From assembly GCA_039925145.1 (NCBI GenBank), contig JBDSZL010000083.1:1-20957 (forward strand): DNA of 20,957 nt, written 5' to 3'. The notes below the pieces were generated by a model. That model was given only the letters and a program-made list of their open reading frames with translations, did not search any database and was not told the origin of the DNA. Below are positions 1 through 8,567 of the stretch, one piece after another. The translations under genes were made by a program, and so were the position numbers. This DNA comes from JBDSZL01 sp039925145 (GTDB lineage Bacteria > Acidobacteriota > Vicinamibacteria > Vicinamibacterales > SCN-69-37). Within the stretch, counting starts at the first letter, position 1, and every line of letters starts with the position of its first letter.

Positions 1-2399
1 CGCCGATTCGAGTCAGAGACGTGGCCTCCGTCCGCCTGGGTCCCGATCTTCGCCGGGGCGTTGCCGAGCTAGACGGCAAGGGTGAGGTCGTCGGCGGCAT
101 CGTCGTCATGCGCTTTGGCGAAAACGCACTACGCGTCATCGACGCCGTCAAAGCGAAGCTCCGCGAGGTGCAGTCATCACTGCCGACAGGTATCAGAATC
201 GAGCCGACCTACGACCGGTCATTGCTGATTGACGAATCGATCGGCACGCTCCGCCGGACACTCATCGAGGAAGCAATCGTGGTCTCCATCGTCATCCTCA
301 TCTTCCTCTTTCACATTCGTTCCGCGCTGATTCCAATCCTCGCGCTGCCGATCGCGATCGTCACGTCATTCATCCCGATGTACTACCTCGGCGTGACGTC
401 GAACATCATGTCGCTCGGCGGGCTCGCGCTGGCCATCGGCGTCCTTGTCGATGCGGCCATCGTCATGGTCGAGAATGCGTACCGGCACGTCTCCGAACCG
501 CAGGACGAGTCCACCGCCGCCGTGCCGTACGAGGGCCAGCCCGCGGCGATTGTTCGCGCCGCGAAGCAGGTCGGGCGCCCGATCTTCTTTTCCCTCGCGA
601 TCATCGTGATCTCGTTCGTGCCGGTGTTTCTGCTGGAGGCGCAAGAGGGCAGGATGTTCCGGCCGCTCGCTTTCACCAAGACCTTCGCGATGATCTCGGC
701 CTCGATCCTCTCGATCACCCTCGTCCCGGTCCTGATGACCATCTTTATTCGGGGCAAAAGACTTCGACCCGAATCGCACAATCCCATTTCACGATTCTTC
801 GGCTGGCTGTACGAACCCGTTCTGCGATTTGCATTGCGCTGGAAATGGGTAGCTCTCCTCGTCAACTTCGCGGTCGTGCCCCTGACCGTGCCACTGCTGT
901 TGGGCATCGGCAGCGAGTTCATGCCACCCCTGTTCGAGGGCACGCTTCTGTACATGCCGACGTCGCCGCCGGGACTGTCGATCACCGAGTCGACGCGTCT
1001 CTTGCAGGTGCAAGATCGGCAACTGCGGCAGTTCCCCGAAGTGGATCGGGTCTTCGGCTCGGTTGGACGGAGCACGAGCCCCACCGACAACACGCCGATG
1101 GGCATGGTCAATACGACGGTAACGCTCAAGCCGCGCGACCAGTGGCGCCCTGGGCTCACCATCGAACAGCTTCAGTCCGAGATGGATGCCAAACTCCAGT
1201 TTCCGGGCTTCCCCAACGTCTGGACCCAACCGATTCGCAACCGACTGGACATGCTCCTGACCGGCATCAAGACGCCCGTCGGCATCAAGGTGCTCGGTCC
1301 GAACCTCGACGAGATCCAGCGTCTGGGGACGGAGATCGAGCGCGCACTGCAGACGCTTCCCGACACCCGAAGCGTCTATGCCGAGCGCGTGACTCAGGGG
1401 TACTTCGCGAACATCCGCATCGACCGAGAGGCCATCGCCCGCTACGGCCTGGCGATCGACGATGTCGAGGACGTCATCCAGTCGGCCATTGGCGGCCAGA
1501 ACATCACGCGCACGATTGAAGGCCGTGAACGATACCCGGTCAACGTTCGGTACGAGCAGTCCTACAGAGAGAACCTGACGGACCTGGGTCGCGTGCTCAT
1601 CAAGACGACGAGCGGGGCACAGGTCCCGCTCGGGCAACTGGCGGAAATCTCACTGTCACCCGGTCCAGCCATGATTCGCGACGAGAATGGGCAACTGGCC
1701 GGATACGTGTACGTGGACACCGGCACGCGAGATACCGGCGGGTATGTGGCGCGCGCGAAACGCGCCATTGCCTCGCAGGTGACGCTCACGCCGGGCTACA
1801 CGCTGTTCTGGACCGGACAATACGAGTTCCAGGTTCGGGCACGCGAGCGGTTCCAGGTGCTGATCCCGATCGTGTTCTTCCTGATCTTCGTGCTGCTGTA
1901 CATGACCTTCCACTCAGCGGTCGAGGCATCGATCGTGATGCTTTCCGTCGTCTACGCGATGACCGGCGGCGTCATCCTGCAATGGTGGCTCGGCTACAAC
2001 TTCTCGGTGGCGGTCTGGGTCGGGTACATCGCGCTCTACGGCGTCGCGGTTCAGACGGGCGTCGTCATGGTCGTGTATCTGCACGAAGCGCTCGATCGAC
2101 GGCTGCGCCGTGGTGACACGCTCACCGAGCAGGACATTCTCAATGCAACCATCGCCGGGTCAGTGCTTCGGCTGCGGCCGAAGCTCATGACGGTGAGTGT
2201 CGTCATGGCCGGGCTCGCTCCCATCCTCTGGAGCACCGGCGTGGGTTCCGACATCATGAAGCCGATCGCGGCGCCGATTGTCGGGGGCATGGTGACCTCG
2301 ACTATCCACGTCCTCATCGTCACGCCCGTGATCTTCTACCTGATGAAGGTGAGGGCCTTGAAAGCCGGCAAGTTGACCGTCTCGAAAATGAACCAATGA
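1..2399 (+). CDS. CusA-type heavy-metal RND efflux pump, 5'-partial
   Basis: Inner-membrane proton-driven RND pump of the heavy-metal (HME) class; it would export metal cations through a CusCBA-like tripartite complex. The reading frame is open to the left edge (codons from base 3 read PIRVRD, a typical RND stretch), so the GTG at base 21 is not the true start. About 790 residues are present of the usual ~1040, so roughly the first 250 are outside the window. Counting from base 21, the TM4 proton-relay motif VDAAIVMVEN lies at residues 143-152, preceded by LALAIG. That is the CusA (HME4, monovalent Cu/Ag) style, not the DFG style of CzcA. IRNRLDMLLTGIKTPVGIKV in the porter domain also matches CusA closely. 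The C-terminal half shows the usual second set of membrane helices and ends in a short basic tail. Family is clear from motifs; metal specificity is inferred. Confidence 0.93.
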   Translation, partial: PIRVRDVASVRLGPDLRRGVAELDGKGEVVGGIVVMRFGENALRVIDAVKAKLREVQSSLPTGIRIEPTYDRSLLIDESIGTLRRTLIEEAIVVSIVILIFLFHIRSALIPILALPIAIVTSFIPMYYLGVTSNIMSLGGLALAIGVLVDAAIVMVENAYRHVSEPQDESTAAVPYEGQPAAIVRAAKQVGRPIFFSLAIIVISFVPVFLLEAQEGRMFRPLAFTKTFAMISASILSITLVPVLMTIFIRGKRLRPESHNPISRFFGWLYEPVLRFALRWKWVALLVNFAVVPLTVPLLLGIGSEFMPPLFEGTLLYMPTSPPGLSITESTRLLQVQDRQLRQFPEVDRVFGSVGRSTSPTDNTPMGMVNTTVTLKPRDQWRPGLTIEQLQSEMDAKLQFPGFPNVWTQPIRNRLDMLLTGIKTPVGIKVLGPNLDEIQRLGTEIERALQTLPDTRSVYAERVTQGYFANIRIDREAIARYGLAIDDVEDVIQSAIGGQNITRTIEGRERYPVNVRYEQSYRENLTDLGRVLIKTTSGAQVPLGQLAEISLSPGPAMIRDENGQLAGYVYVDTGTRDTGGYVARAKRAIASQVTLTPGYTLFWTGQYEFQVRARERFQVLIPIVFFLIFVLLYMTFHSAVEASIVMLSVVYAMTGGVILQWWLGYNFSVAVWVGYIALYGVAVQTGVVMVVYLHEALDRRLRRGDTLTEQDILNATIAGSVLRLRPKLMTVSVVMAGLAPILWSTGVGSDIMKPIAAPIVGGMVTSTIHVLIVTPVIFYLMKVRALKAGKLTVSKMNQ

Positions 2400-2489
2400 C
2401 GGCATCGACGCGCCGTAGAATTGTCATGTCAAAGAGTGAGATTCGTCTCCTGAAGGTTCGCGCACTGAATGGGGTTGCGCGTTGCGCAT

Positions 2490-2509
2490 GACGATCTAAC
2501 GTCCTTTTT
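2490..2509 (+). terminator. weak terminator-like hairpin after the first RND gene
   Basis: A 4-bp stem GACG/CGTC (2490-2493 and 2500-2503) with loop ATCTAA is followed by CTTTTT. A second small hairpin, TGCGC-GTT-GCGCA, sits just before it at 2476-2488. The stem is short for an efficient intrinsic terminator. It may end the first pump operon before the Cys-rich gene, but this is tentative. Confidence 0.25.
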
Positions 2510-2536
2510 GGCTCTCGATTGGTCCATAATCCTCAC

Positions 2537-2821
2537 GTGCGCCGCCTGTTCGCCGCGTGTCTGTTGGTCGTATTCGCTACCTTGGCGACCGCTGACACGT
2601 TCGCCTGTCCAGACGGATGTCAAACCGCCGCGACGGGAGCTGCAGCCGACCGGTGCAACGCCAGTGGAGCGTGCCTCTTCTGCGCCGGCGCGGTCGTGAC
2701 CCAGACCCCACAAGCCGTCATCGAGCCGGTCAGGCAACCGTTGCCGACGCACGAAGGGCTACAGCCTGATTCACCCTTCCAGGCCACTCTCGCCCTCGAC
2801 CATCCTCCGCGCCTGTCCTAG
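2537..2821 (+). CDS. small exported Cys-rich protein, function unknown
   Basis: A 94-residue protein starting at GTG 2537. A TTG six codons upstream is also in frame, but GTG places two arginines directly before the hydrophobic core (MRRLFAACLLVVFATLATA), a clean Sec signal peptide with cleavage expected after ATA. No convincing ribosome-binding site precedes either start. The mature part has cysteines at residues 24, 28, 40, 46 and 49 (CPDGC, then CNASGAC, then CLFC), followed by a low-complexity Pro/Gln tail. It sits between two metal-pump genes and 95 bp before the outer-membrane factor gene. Small periplasmic proteins encoded beside czc operons (CzcI in Cupriavidus is the known example) suggest a metal-binding or sensing role. 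That is inference from position and cysteines, not from recognised homology. Confidence 0.6.
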   Translation: MRRLFAACLLVVFATLATADTFACPDGCQTAATGAAADRCNASGACLFCAGAVVTQTPQAVIEPVRQPLPTHEGLQPDSPFQATLALDHPPRLS

Positions 2822-2853
2822 CGCACGTTCCTTCGTTTCATTTCGTGATTCAT

Positions 2854-2877
2854 CGCTCCGGCGTTTGTGCGGGAGCG
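2854..2877. repeat. inverted repeat in the leader of the efflux operon
   Basis: CGCTCC (2854-2859) and GGAGCG (2872-2877) form a perfect 6-bp dyad with a 12-nt spacer. It lies between the Cys-rich gene and the outer-membrane factor gene, 39 bp upstream of the predicted GTG start. It could be an operator or leader hairpin; there is no T-tract. Confidence 0.25.
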
Positions 2878-2916
2878 CCGTCCACTTATGTTGTCGCTGT
2901 ATTGGAGGTCGCAGTC

Positions 2917-4272
2917 GTGCGCAAGCCACGTCTTCACGCTCTGCTGTTGGGTTGCGTCACCACCGTGGTGATCAGGACGACCGTGACGGCACAAACCCCG
3001 CCGCCATCGTCGGCGGCTCCTACCGATCTCACCCTGAACGAGGTGCTGACGGCGGCCCTGGCGCAGCATCCCCTCGTTCAGGCCGCTCGTGCGCAGGTGA
3101 GCGCCGTTGAAGGCCGTCGCCAAACGGCGACGACCTTCCCCAATCCAGTCGCGACGTATTGGATGGAGAACACTCGATTTCCCGGGCAACGCTCGGCCAG
3201 TGGTCTGGACCGAGAAATCTCCGCTTACGCCACGCTGCCGCTCGAGCCGTTCTTCCAACGCCGCTCGCGCCTTACTCAGGCGACTGCCGAGGTCCGAGGT
3301 GCGCAGGCGACGGTCACGCGTGCCGAACAGCAGGTGGCGCTTGACGCCGCGCATGCATTCTATGAGGTGGCGCTCGCGCAAGCGTCGGTCGAGGCCGTGC
3401 AGGAAAACCGTGCCGCCGTTGAGCAATTGGTCGACTACCTTCGCACCCGGGTCGCACAGGGCGCGAATCCGGAAGGGGAACTGATTCGCGCCGAGGTCGA
3501 GCGCGATCGCCTCGACACCGATGTCACGCTCGCGGAAGTCGCACTCCTGCGTGCGCAAGCGACACTCCGACCATTTCTTGGTGAGACCGGCCCCCCACTG
3601 GTCTCGCTTCGCGTCGCCAGCCTCGGTGTCGCCCGCAGCGCGGCCCCCTTGGCCGCACTCAGCGACTTCGCGACGCACGCCCTGCAACAGCGATCCGATG
3701 TGCTCGCGGCGCGTGCGAAGGTCGACGCCGCCTCGGGTGACATCGCCGTCGAGCGCTCACTGCTCGTCAGGCAGCTCGGCGCGACATTCGGCGTCAAACG
3801 CACCGGCGGGATCAGTGCCATGGTGGCAGGCGTCAGCGTGACCGTTCCACTCTTCGATCGAAATCGTGGAGAGATTCAACGCGCGACTGGTGAGCGACTC
3901 GCGGCGGAACAGGAACTGCGCTGGCTGGAACGCACCATCAGCGGCGAGATCGAGGCGGCCTATCAGGCCGCCGAAAAACTCGGAGCACGGGTCGCCGTCA
4001 CGCAACCGACGTTCCTCGGCCGCGCCGAAGAATCGCGCCGGATTGCGTTGGCGGCGTACCAAGAAGGCGCCGCGACGCTGCTCCAAGTGCTCGACGCGTC
4101 TCATGCGTTGACGGACGCTCGCTTGACGGTCGCTCGTCTCGTCGTGGCGGCCAACGAAAGCGCCTTTGAACTCGGCATCGCGGCAGGCTATGACGCCATG
4201 ACGGCCGCACAGTTGGGCCGTAACACGCCGACAACCGTGGCCAGTGTGGGACAAGAAGGAGGTTCCCGATGA
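2917..4272 (+). CDS. CzcC-like outer-membrane factor (TolC family)
   Basis: Outer-membrane channel component of a tripartite metal efflux system, 451 residues, normal length for the family. The GTG start at 2917 is chosen because GGAGG (2904-2908) lies 8 nt upstream and the protein then begins with a basic, hydrophobic signal sequence (MRKPRLHALLLGC, continuing to TVTAQ). An ATG at 2845 is in frame but has no such support. LLGC at residues 10-13 resembles a lipobox, but the hydrophobic run continues past it, so lipidation is uncertain. The mature N-terminus reads DLTLNEVLTAALAQHPLVQAARAQV, the classic TolC/OEP first helix; repeat-like Ala/Glu-rich coiled-coil helices follow. FPNPV near residue 75 is also typical. 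Its stop overlaps the next start as ATGA. Confidence 0.9.
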   Translation: MRKPRLHALLLGCVTTVVIRTTVTAQTPPPSSAAPTDLTLNEVLTAALAQHPLVQAARAQVSAVEGRRQTATTFPNPVATYWMENTRFPGQRSASGLDREISAYATLPLEPFFQRRSRLTQATAEVRGAQATVTRAEQQVALDAAHAFYEVALAQASVEAVQENRAAVEQLVDYLRTRVAQGANPEGELIRAEVERDRLDTDVTLAEVALLRAQATLRPFLGETGPPLVSLRVASLGVARSAAPLAALSDFATHALQQRSDVLAARAKVDAASGDIAVERSLLVRQLGATFGVKRTGGISAMVAGVSVTVPLFDRNRGEIQRATGERLAAEQELRWLERTISGEIEAAYQAAEKLGARVAVTQPTFLGRAEESRRIALAAYQEGAATLLQVLDASHALTDARLTVARLVVAANESAFELGIAAGYDAMTAAQLGRNTPTTVASVGQEGGSR

Positions 4273-5441
4273 GGTGGGCTGCACTACTGATGTTGACGGG
4301 TCTGGTCGCGTGCGGTCGTGGCACGCCGCCCGAGGAAACCAAGGCCGAACCGGCCGCCGGGACGCCCAGCGAGGTCACGTTCACCGCCGATCAGATTGCC
4401 CACGGCGGCGTGCGATGGGCTGCGGTCGTCGCCACGCCGCTCGCAGATTTCGTTGAACTGACCGGGCGGCTTGTCATCGACGAGGACCACACCGCTCGTG
4501 TGAGTCCGTCGGTCAAAGGCCGCGTTACCGTGGTGCGGGTGAACGTGGGGGATGCCGTGTCGCAGGGACAGACGCTGGTCATCCTGCAAAGTGAGGAGGC
4601 GTCCGCGCGGCGTGCGGAACTCGCCAAGGCGAGTGCCGAACTCACGGAGCGGCAGGCCACGCGGAACTATGCACGCGCCACCCGTGAACGCGCGGAACGC
4701 CTTCTCGCGCTGAAGGCCGGGTCGGCTCAGGATGTCGAACGGGCTCGCGCCGACGAAGCCACGGCCGAGGCTGGCGCGAGCCAGTCACAGTCGGCGGTCG
4801 AGCACGCTCGTACGACCCTGTCCGTGCTCGAAGTCGACACGGCGACCGGGCAGATTTACTTGGCGTCACCGATTACCGGCGTGGTCGTCGCCCGCGATGC
4901 GGTCGCCGGCGCGGTGATCGACGCCGGTGCCTCGGCGCTCACGGTGACGGATGCCTCGTCGCTCTGGCTCGAGTTCGGCGCACCGGACCACGTGGCGAGT
5001 CTTCTCACACCTGGCCAGCGCATCCATTTTGACGTGCCAGGCCTCCCGGGCAGCTTCGACGCGACCGTCTTGCGTGTCAACGGCACGCTCGACACGACGA
5101 CGCGCCTCGTAACGGTTCGAGCCGCCGTGGCGAACGCCTCCAAGAAGCTGAGACCCGAGATGTTTGCGACGGTGCGTGCCGAAACGGCTGCGCCTCGCCC
5201 GGCCGTGACGGTGCCTCACGACGCAGTACAGCTACTCGACGAGCGGCCCTGCGTGTTCCTCGCCACACCGGACGGTCATGGCGGTGCCGTATTCATCCGT
5301 CGGGACGTGCAGACGGGCACGACTGCCAACGGTCAGACGCATATCACCTCGGGCGTGATCGCAGGCGACGTGGTCGTGACGGATGGCGCGTTCGCGATCA
5401 AGTCCCAGTTCTCGCGCGGCAAGATGCCCGCGGGCGGGTAG
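4269..5441 (+). CDS. CzcB-like periplasmic adaptor lipoprotein (membrane fusion protein)
   Basis: Adaptor linking the inner-membrane RND pump to the outer-membrane channel, 390 residues. The start overlaps the preceding stop (ATGA at 4269-4272), and AAGGAGG (4256-4262) lies 6 nt upstream, so translation is coupled. The N-terminus carries a lipoprotein signal with lipobox LVAC and the acylated Cys at residue 15. Order of domains: a beta-barrel strand and first lipoyl half (about 60-107, including SPSVKGRVTVVRVNVGDAV), an alpha-helical hairpin rich in Glu/Ala/Arg (about 108-188), the second lipoyl half (about 190-230, SPITGVVVARDAV), then beta-barrel and membrane-proximal domains. There is no extra N-terminal His/Met metal-binding domain and few histidines overall. 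Family assignment is firm; the metal exported cannot be read from this subunit. Confidence 0.9.
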   Translation: MRWAALLMLTGLVACGRGTPPEETKAEPAAGTPSEVTFTADQIAHGGVRWAAVVATPLADFVELTGRLVIDEDHTARVSPSVKGRVTVVRVNVGDAVSQGQTLVILQSEEASARRAELAKASAELTERQATRNYARATRERAERLLALKAGSAQDVERARADEATAEAGASQSQSAVEHARTTLSVLEVDTATGQIYLASPITGVVVARDAVAGAVIDAGASALTVTDASSLWLEFGAPDHVASLLTPGQRIHFDVPGLPGSFDATVLRVNGTLDTTTRLVTVRAAVANASKKLRPEMFATVRAETAAPRPAVTVPHDAVQLLDERPCVFLATPDGHGGAVFIRRDVQTGTTANGQTHITSGVIAGDVVVTDGAFAIKSQFSRGKMPAGG

Positions 5442-5452
5442 GAGCGATCCTT

Positions 5453-8400
5453 ATGATTGACCGTCTGATCGCTGCCGCCCTGCGATTTCGCGCCGTCGTT
5501 ATCGGCGCCGCGCTCGTCCTCGTCGCGGTGGGCACGTGGGCGCTCGCGAACCTTACCGTCGATGCCTATCCCGACTTGACGCCCAATCAGGTCGACGTAT
5601 TGACTGCGGCACCAAGCCTGTCGCCGAACGAAGTGGAGAACCTCGTCAGCTACCCGGTCGAGGCCGCGATGATGGGCTTGCCGCGGACGACGAAGGTCCG
5701 ATCGCTTTCCAAGGCCGGCATCTCGGTGGTGACGGTCTCGTTTGAAGACGACGTCGACTTCTACTTCGCGCGCGCGCAAGTGCAGCAGCGCATGCAGGAC
5801 GCGGCCGACGCCTTGCCTCAGGGCCTCCACCCGACACTCGGTCCGGCAGCGACGCCCATGGGCGAGGTCTTTCAGTATCTGGTCGAGTCGGATTCGGCCT
5901 CGCTCATCGAACTGAAGAATGTCCAGGAGTACACCATCAAGCCGCTCCTGCGGACGATTCCGGGTGTCGCGGATATCAGCGCGTGGGGTGGCATGGTCCA
6001 ACAGTTTCAGGTCGAGGTGGATCCGCGCCGCCTCGCCGCATATGGCCTCACGCTGGGGGAAGTCCAACGCGCATTGGGCGAGAACAACGGCAATTTCGGT
6101 GCGGGTTACATCGAGACCCGCGGCGAGCGCCTGACGGTGCGCGGCCTGGGGCGAGTCGCCAATGAGGCGGACATCGAGCACGTGGTCGTGGCGACCCGCG
6201 CTGGCGGAACCCCGATTCTCGTGCGCGATATCGCGCACGTCGGCGTCGGCGCGATGCCTCGCGAGGGCGCCGTGTCTCGCGACGGCCGCGGGGAAGCGCT
6301 CTCCGGCAAAGTCATCATGCTGAAGGGATCCAATGGGCGCGAAGTGGTCCGGCAGGTCGAAGCGCGTCTGACTCTTGCGCGAAAACTGCTGCCTGCCGGA
6401 GTCAGCATTCGCCCGTTCTACAGCCAGGGCGATGTGGTCGACCACACGACTCGCACCGTGTTTCGCAATCTGGCCGAAGGCGGCCTGCTGGTCGTGCTGG
6501 TGCTCTTCGTGTTCCTGCGCAATGTTCGCGCGTCACTGATCGTTGCGTCGGTCATCCCCCTCTCGTTGTTGTTCGCGTTCGTGGCGATGAAACAGTTCGG
6601 CGTCTCGGCCAATCTGATGAGCCTCGGGGCGCTCGATTTTGGACTGCTGGTCGACGCGTCCGTCGTGATGGTTGAGAACTTCATCCGGCGCCTGGAGCAG
6701 GCGGGATCCTCGCCTGTGGATGATCGACGGTCGCTGTTCCGGGCGGCCGCGACGGAAGTGGGGCGTCCGATCGTCTTTGGTGTCTGCATCATCGTCGCCG
6801 TGTACATCCCTATTTTCTCCCTCCAGGGGCTGGAAGGCCGGATGTTCACGCCGATGGCGTTCACCGTGTGTGTGGCCGTGTTGGGATCGCTGCTTCTGGC
6901 CTTGACCTACGTGCCGATGTTGGCCTCCCTGCTGCTTACTTCGGTGAAGGAGACACCATCGAGGTGGTTCGAGGCCTTGCGGCGGGCCTATGTTCGACAT
7001 CTCGACTGGGCCCTCGCGCATCGGGCCATCGTCGTGGCGGGCGCCGCACTCGTGCTTGGTGGCGCGTTGGCTTCCGTGCCCTTTCTCGGCACGGAGTTCA
7101 TGCCCCAGCTCGACGAAGGGTCGCTCCTCATCGAAACACGGCGACTCCCCAGCACATCGCTGCCGCAAGGCATGGCCATCGCCAAGGATGTCGAGCGCAC
7201 GCTACTTCAGTTTCCGGAGATTCAAAGCATCGTCACGAACATGGGACGACCCGAGCTCGCCACCGAGACGATGGGTCTCTACGCAGGTGACGTGTACGTC
7301 AACTTCCGTCCCGGCCGACAGCCGAAGGGGGATGCGGTCGAGTCATTTGTGGAAAAGCTGGACGATGCGCTCAAGGCGATTCCGGGCCTGGATTTCAACT
7401 TCTCTGCGCCGATGGCGATGCGTCTCGACGAGGCGATCTCTGGCGTCCGCACGGAGCTCGGCGTGAAGGTGTTTGGTGACAGTCTGCCGATGCTGGAGCA
7501 AAAAGCCGCAGAAATCCGCGATGTGATCAGGACGGTTCCCGGGGCTGCAGACGTCTCGGTCGACGTCAGCGCCGGCGCGATGCAGTTGGAAATCGCCATC
7601 GATCGGCCGACTATCGCGCGCTATGGGTTAACGGTCGCGGATGTGCGCGGCGCGATTGAGACCGGTATTGGTGGCAGCGTCGCCACCGAGGTGATTGAGG
7701 GCCGCAAGCGCGTTCCCGTGGTCGTGCGACTGGCCGAGTCATCCCGAAACACGCCGGACGCGATCGGCCAGTTGCTCCTCACGGCACCATCAGGCGCGAA
7801 GATCACCCTCTCGCAGGTTGCGACGATCCAGGTCGTCGAGGGCCCCGAACTCATCAACCACGAGAATGGGGAGCGCATGGTCATCGTGCAGAGCAACGTG
7901 CGGGGACGAGATCTGGGAGGCTTCGCCGCGGACGTCCAGCGCGAAGTTGCCAAGCGCATCACGCTGCCTGATGGCTACTTCGTCGCCTACAGCGGGCAGT
8001 TTGAAAATCAGCAGCGCGCGATGCGGCGGCTGTCGTTGATCGTCCCGGCGGTCCTCGTCGTGATCCTGGGCTGTCTCTACGCCACGTTCGGCCACGCCCG
8101 TCAGGCGGTCCTCGTCATGTTGAATGTGCCGTTCGCGCTGGTCGGAGGCGTGGGCGCGCTCTGGTTGCGTGGGCTCAATCTCAATCTCAGCGCGTCGGTC
8201 GGGTTTATCGCCTTGTTTGGTGTCGCCGTGCTCAACGGCGTTGTGTTACTGGCCTATGTCAACCAGCTCCGTGCGAGCGGCAAATCGCTGCAAGACGCGG
8301 TGCGGAGCGGGGCCGAAGCGCGACTCCGGCCGGTGCTCATGACGGCGCTCGTCGCGAGCTTCGGCTTCATTCCGATGGCCGTGTCCACCAGCCAGGGATC

Positions 8401-8536
8401 GGAAGTGCAGCGGCCGCTGGCCACGGTCGTGATCGGAGGGCTCGTCACGTCCACAATCCTGACGTTGATCGTGCTGCCTGTGCTCTATGAATGGGTCGAG
8501 CAGCGATGGCTGCGCTGGAGTCAATCCAGCGCATAG
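5453..8536 (+). CDS. CzcA-type heavy-metal RND efflux pump, full length
   Basis: Complete inner-membrane RND pump of 1027 residues, normal for the family. GGAG (5441-5444), overlapping the adaptor stop codon, lies 8 nt before ATG 5453. The N-terminus (TM1 at about 12-32, then NLTVDAYPDLTPNQV) is standard HME-RND. The TM4 relay is LGALDFGLLVDASVVMVEN at about 391-409, with acidic residues D395, D401 and E408. These match the DFG...D...E arrangement of CzcA (HME1/2, divalent Zn/Co/Cd/Ni style), unlike the CusA-type pump at the left edge. The periplasmic porter has the usual duplicated DPRRLAAYGLTLGEVQ and DRPTIARYGLTVADV segments. The C-terminal helices end in LIVLPVLYEWVEQRWLRW. It is the third gene of an outer-membrane factor, adaptor, pump operon. 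Divalent specificity is inferred from motif class. Confidence 0.94.
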   Translation: MIDRLIAAALRFRAVVIGAALVLVAVGTWALANLTVDAYPDLTPNQVDVLTAAPSLSPNEVENLVSYPVEAAMMGLPRTTKVRSLSKAGISVVTVSFEDDVDFYFARAQVQQRMQDAADALPQGLHPTLGPAATPMGEVFQYLVESDSASLIELKNVQEYTIKPLLRTIPGVADISAWGGMVQQFQVEVDPRRLAAYGLTLGEVQRALGENNGNFGAGYIETRGERLTVRGLGRVANEADIEHVVVATRAGGTPILVRDIAHVGVGAMPREGAVSRDGRGEALSGKVIMLKGSNGREVVRQVEARLTLARKLLPAGVSIRPFYSQGDVVDHTTRTVFRNLAEGGLLVVLVLFVFLRNVRASLIVASVIPLSLLFAFVAMKQFGVSANLMSLGALDFGLLVDASVVMVENFIRRLEQAGSSPVDDRRSLFRAAATEVGRPIVFGVCIIVAVYIPIFSLQGLEGRMFTPMAFTVCVAVLGSLLLALTYVPMLASLLLTSVKETPSRWFEALRRAYVRHLDWALAHRAIVVAGAALVLGGALASVPFLGTEFMPQLDEGSLLIETRRLPSTSLPQGMAIAKDVERTLLQFPEIQSIVTNMGRPELATETMGLYAGDVYVNFRPGRQPKGDAVESFVEKLDDALKAIPGLDFNFSAPMAMRLDEAISGVRTELGVKVFGDSLPMLEQKAAEIRDVIRTVPGAADVSVDVSAGAMQLEIAIDRPTIARYGLTVADVRGAIETGIGGSVATEVIEGRKRVPVVVRLAESSRNTPDAIGQLLLTAPSGAKITLSQVATIQVVEGPELINHENGERMVIVQSNVRGRDLGGFAADVQREVAKRITLPDGYFVAYSGQFENQQRAMRRLSLIVPAVLVVILGCLYATFGHARQAVLVMLNVPFALVGGVGALWLRGLNLNLSASVGFIALFGVAVLNGVVLLAYVNQLRASGKSLQDAVRSGAEARLRPVLMTALVASFGFIPMAVSTSQGSEVQRPLATVVIGGLVTSTILTLIVLPVLYEWVEQRWLRWSQSSA

Positions 8537-8567
8537 GGCGAAGGAATCGGGCGTATCTTCTATCCAT

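Noticed and set aside
2415..2426. 12-mer GTAGAATTGTCA shared with 20802-20813
   Set aside because: Several 12-mer matches are expected by chance in a 21-kb window; flanking bases do not match.
2818..7168. Long minus-strand open frames antisense to the efflux operon (for example 3687-2818, 6445-5333, 7168-6533)
   Set aside because: Arg/His/Asp-rich low-complexity translations with no domain or start-site support; they mirror real plus-strand genes with high GC third positions.
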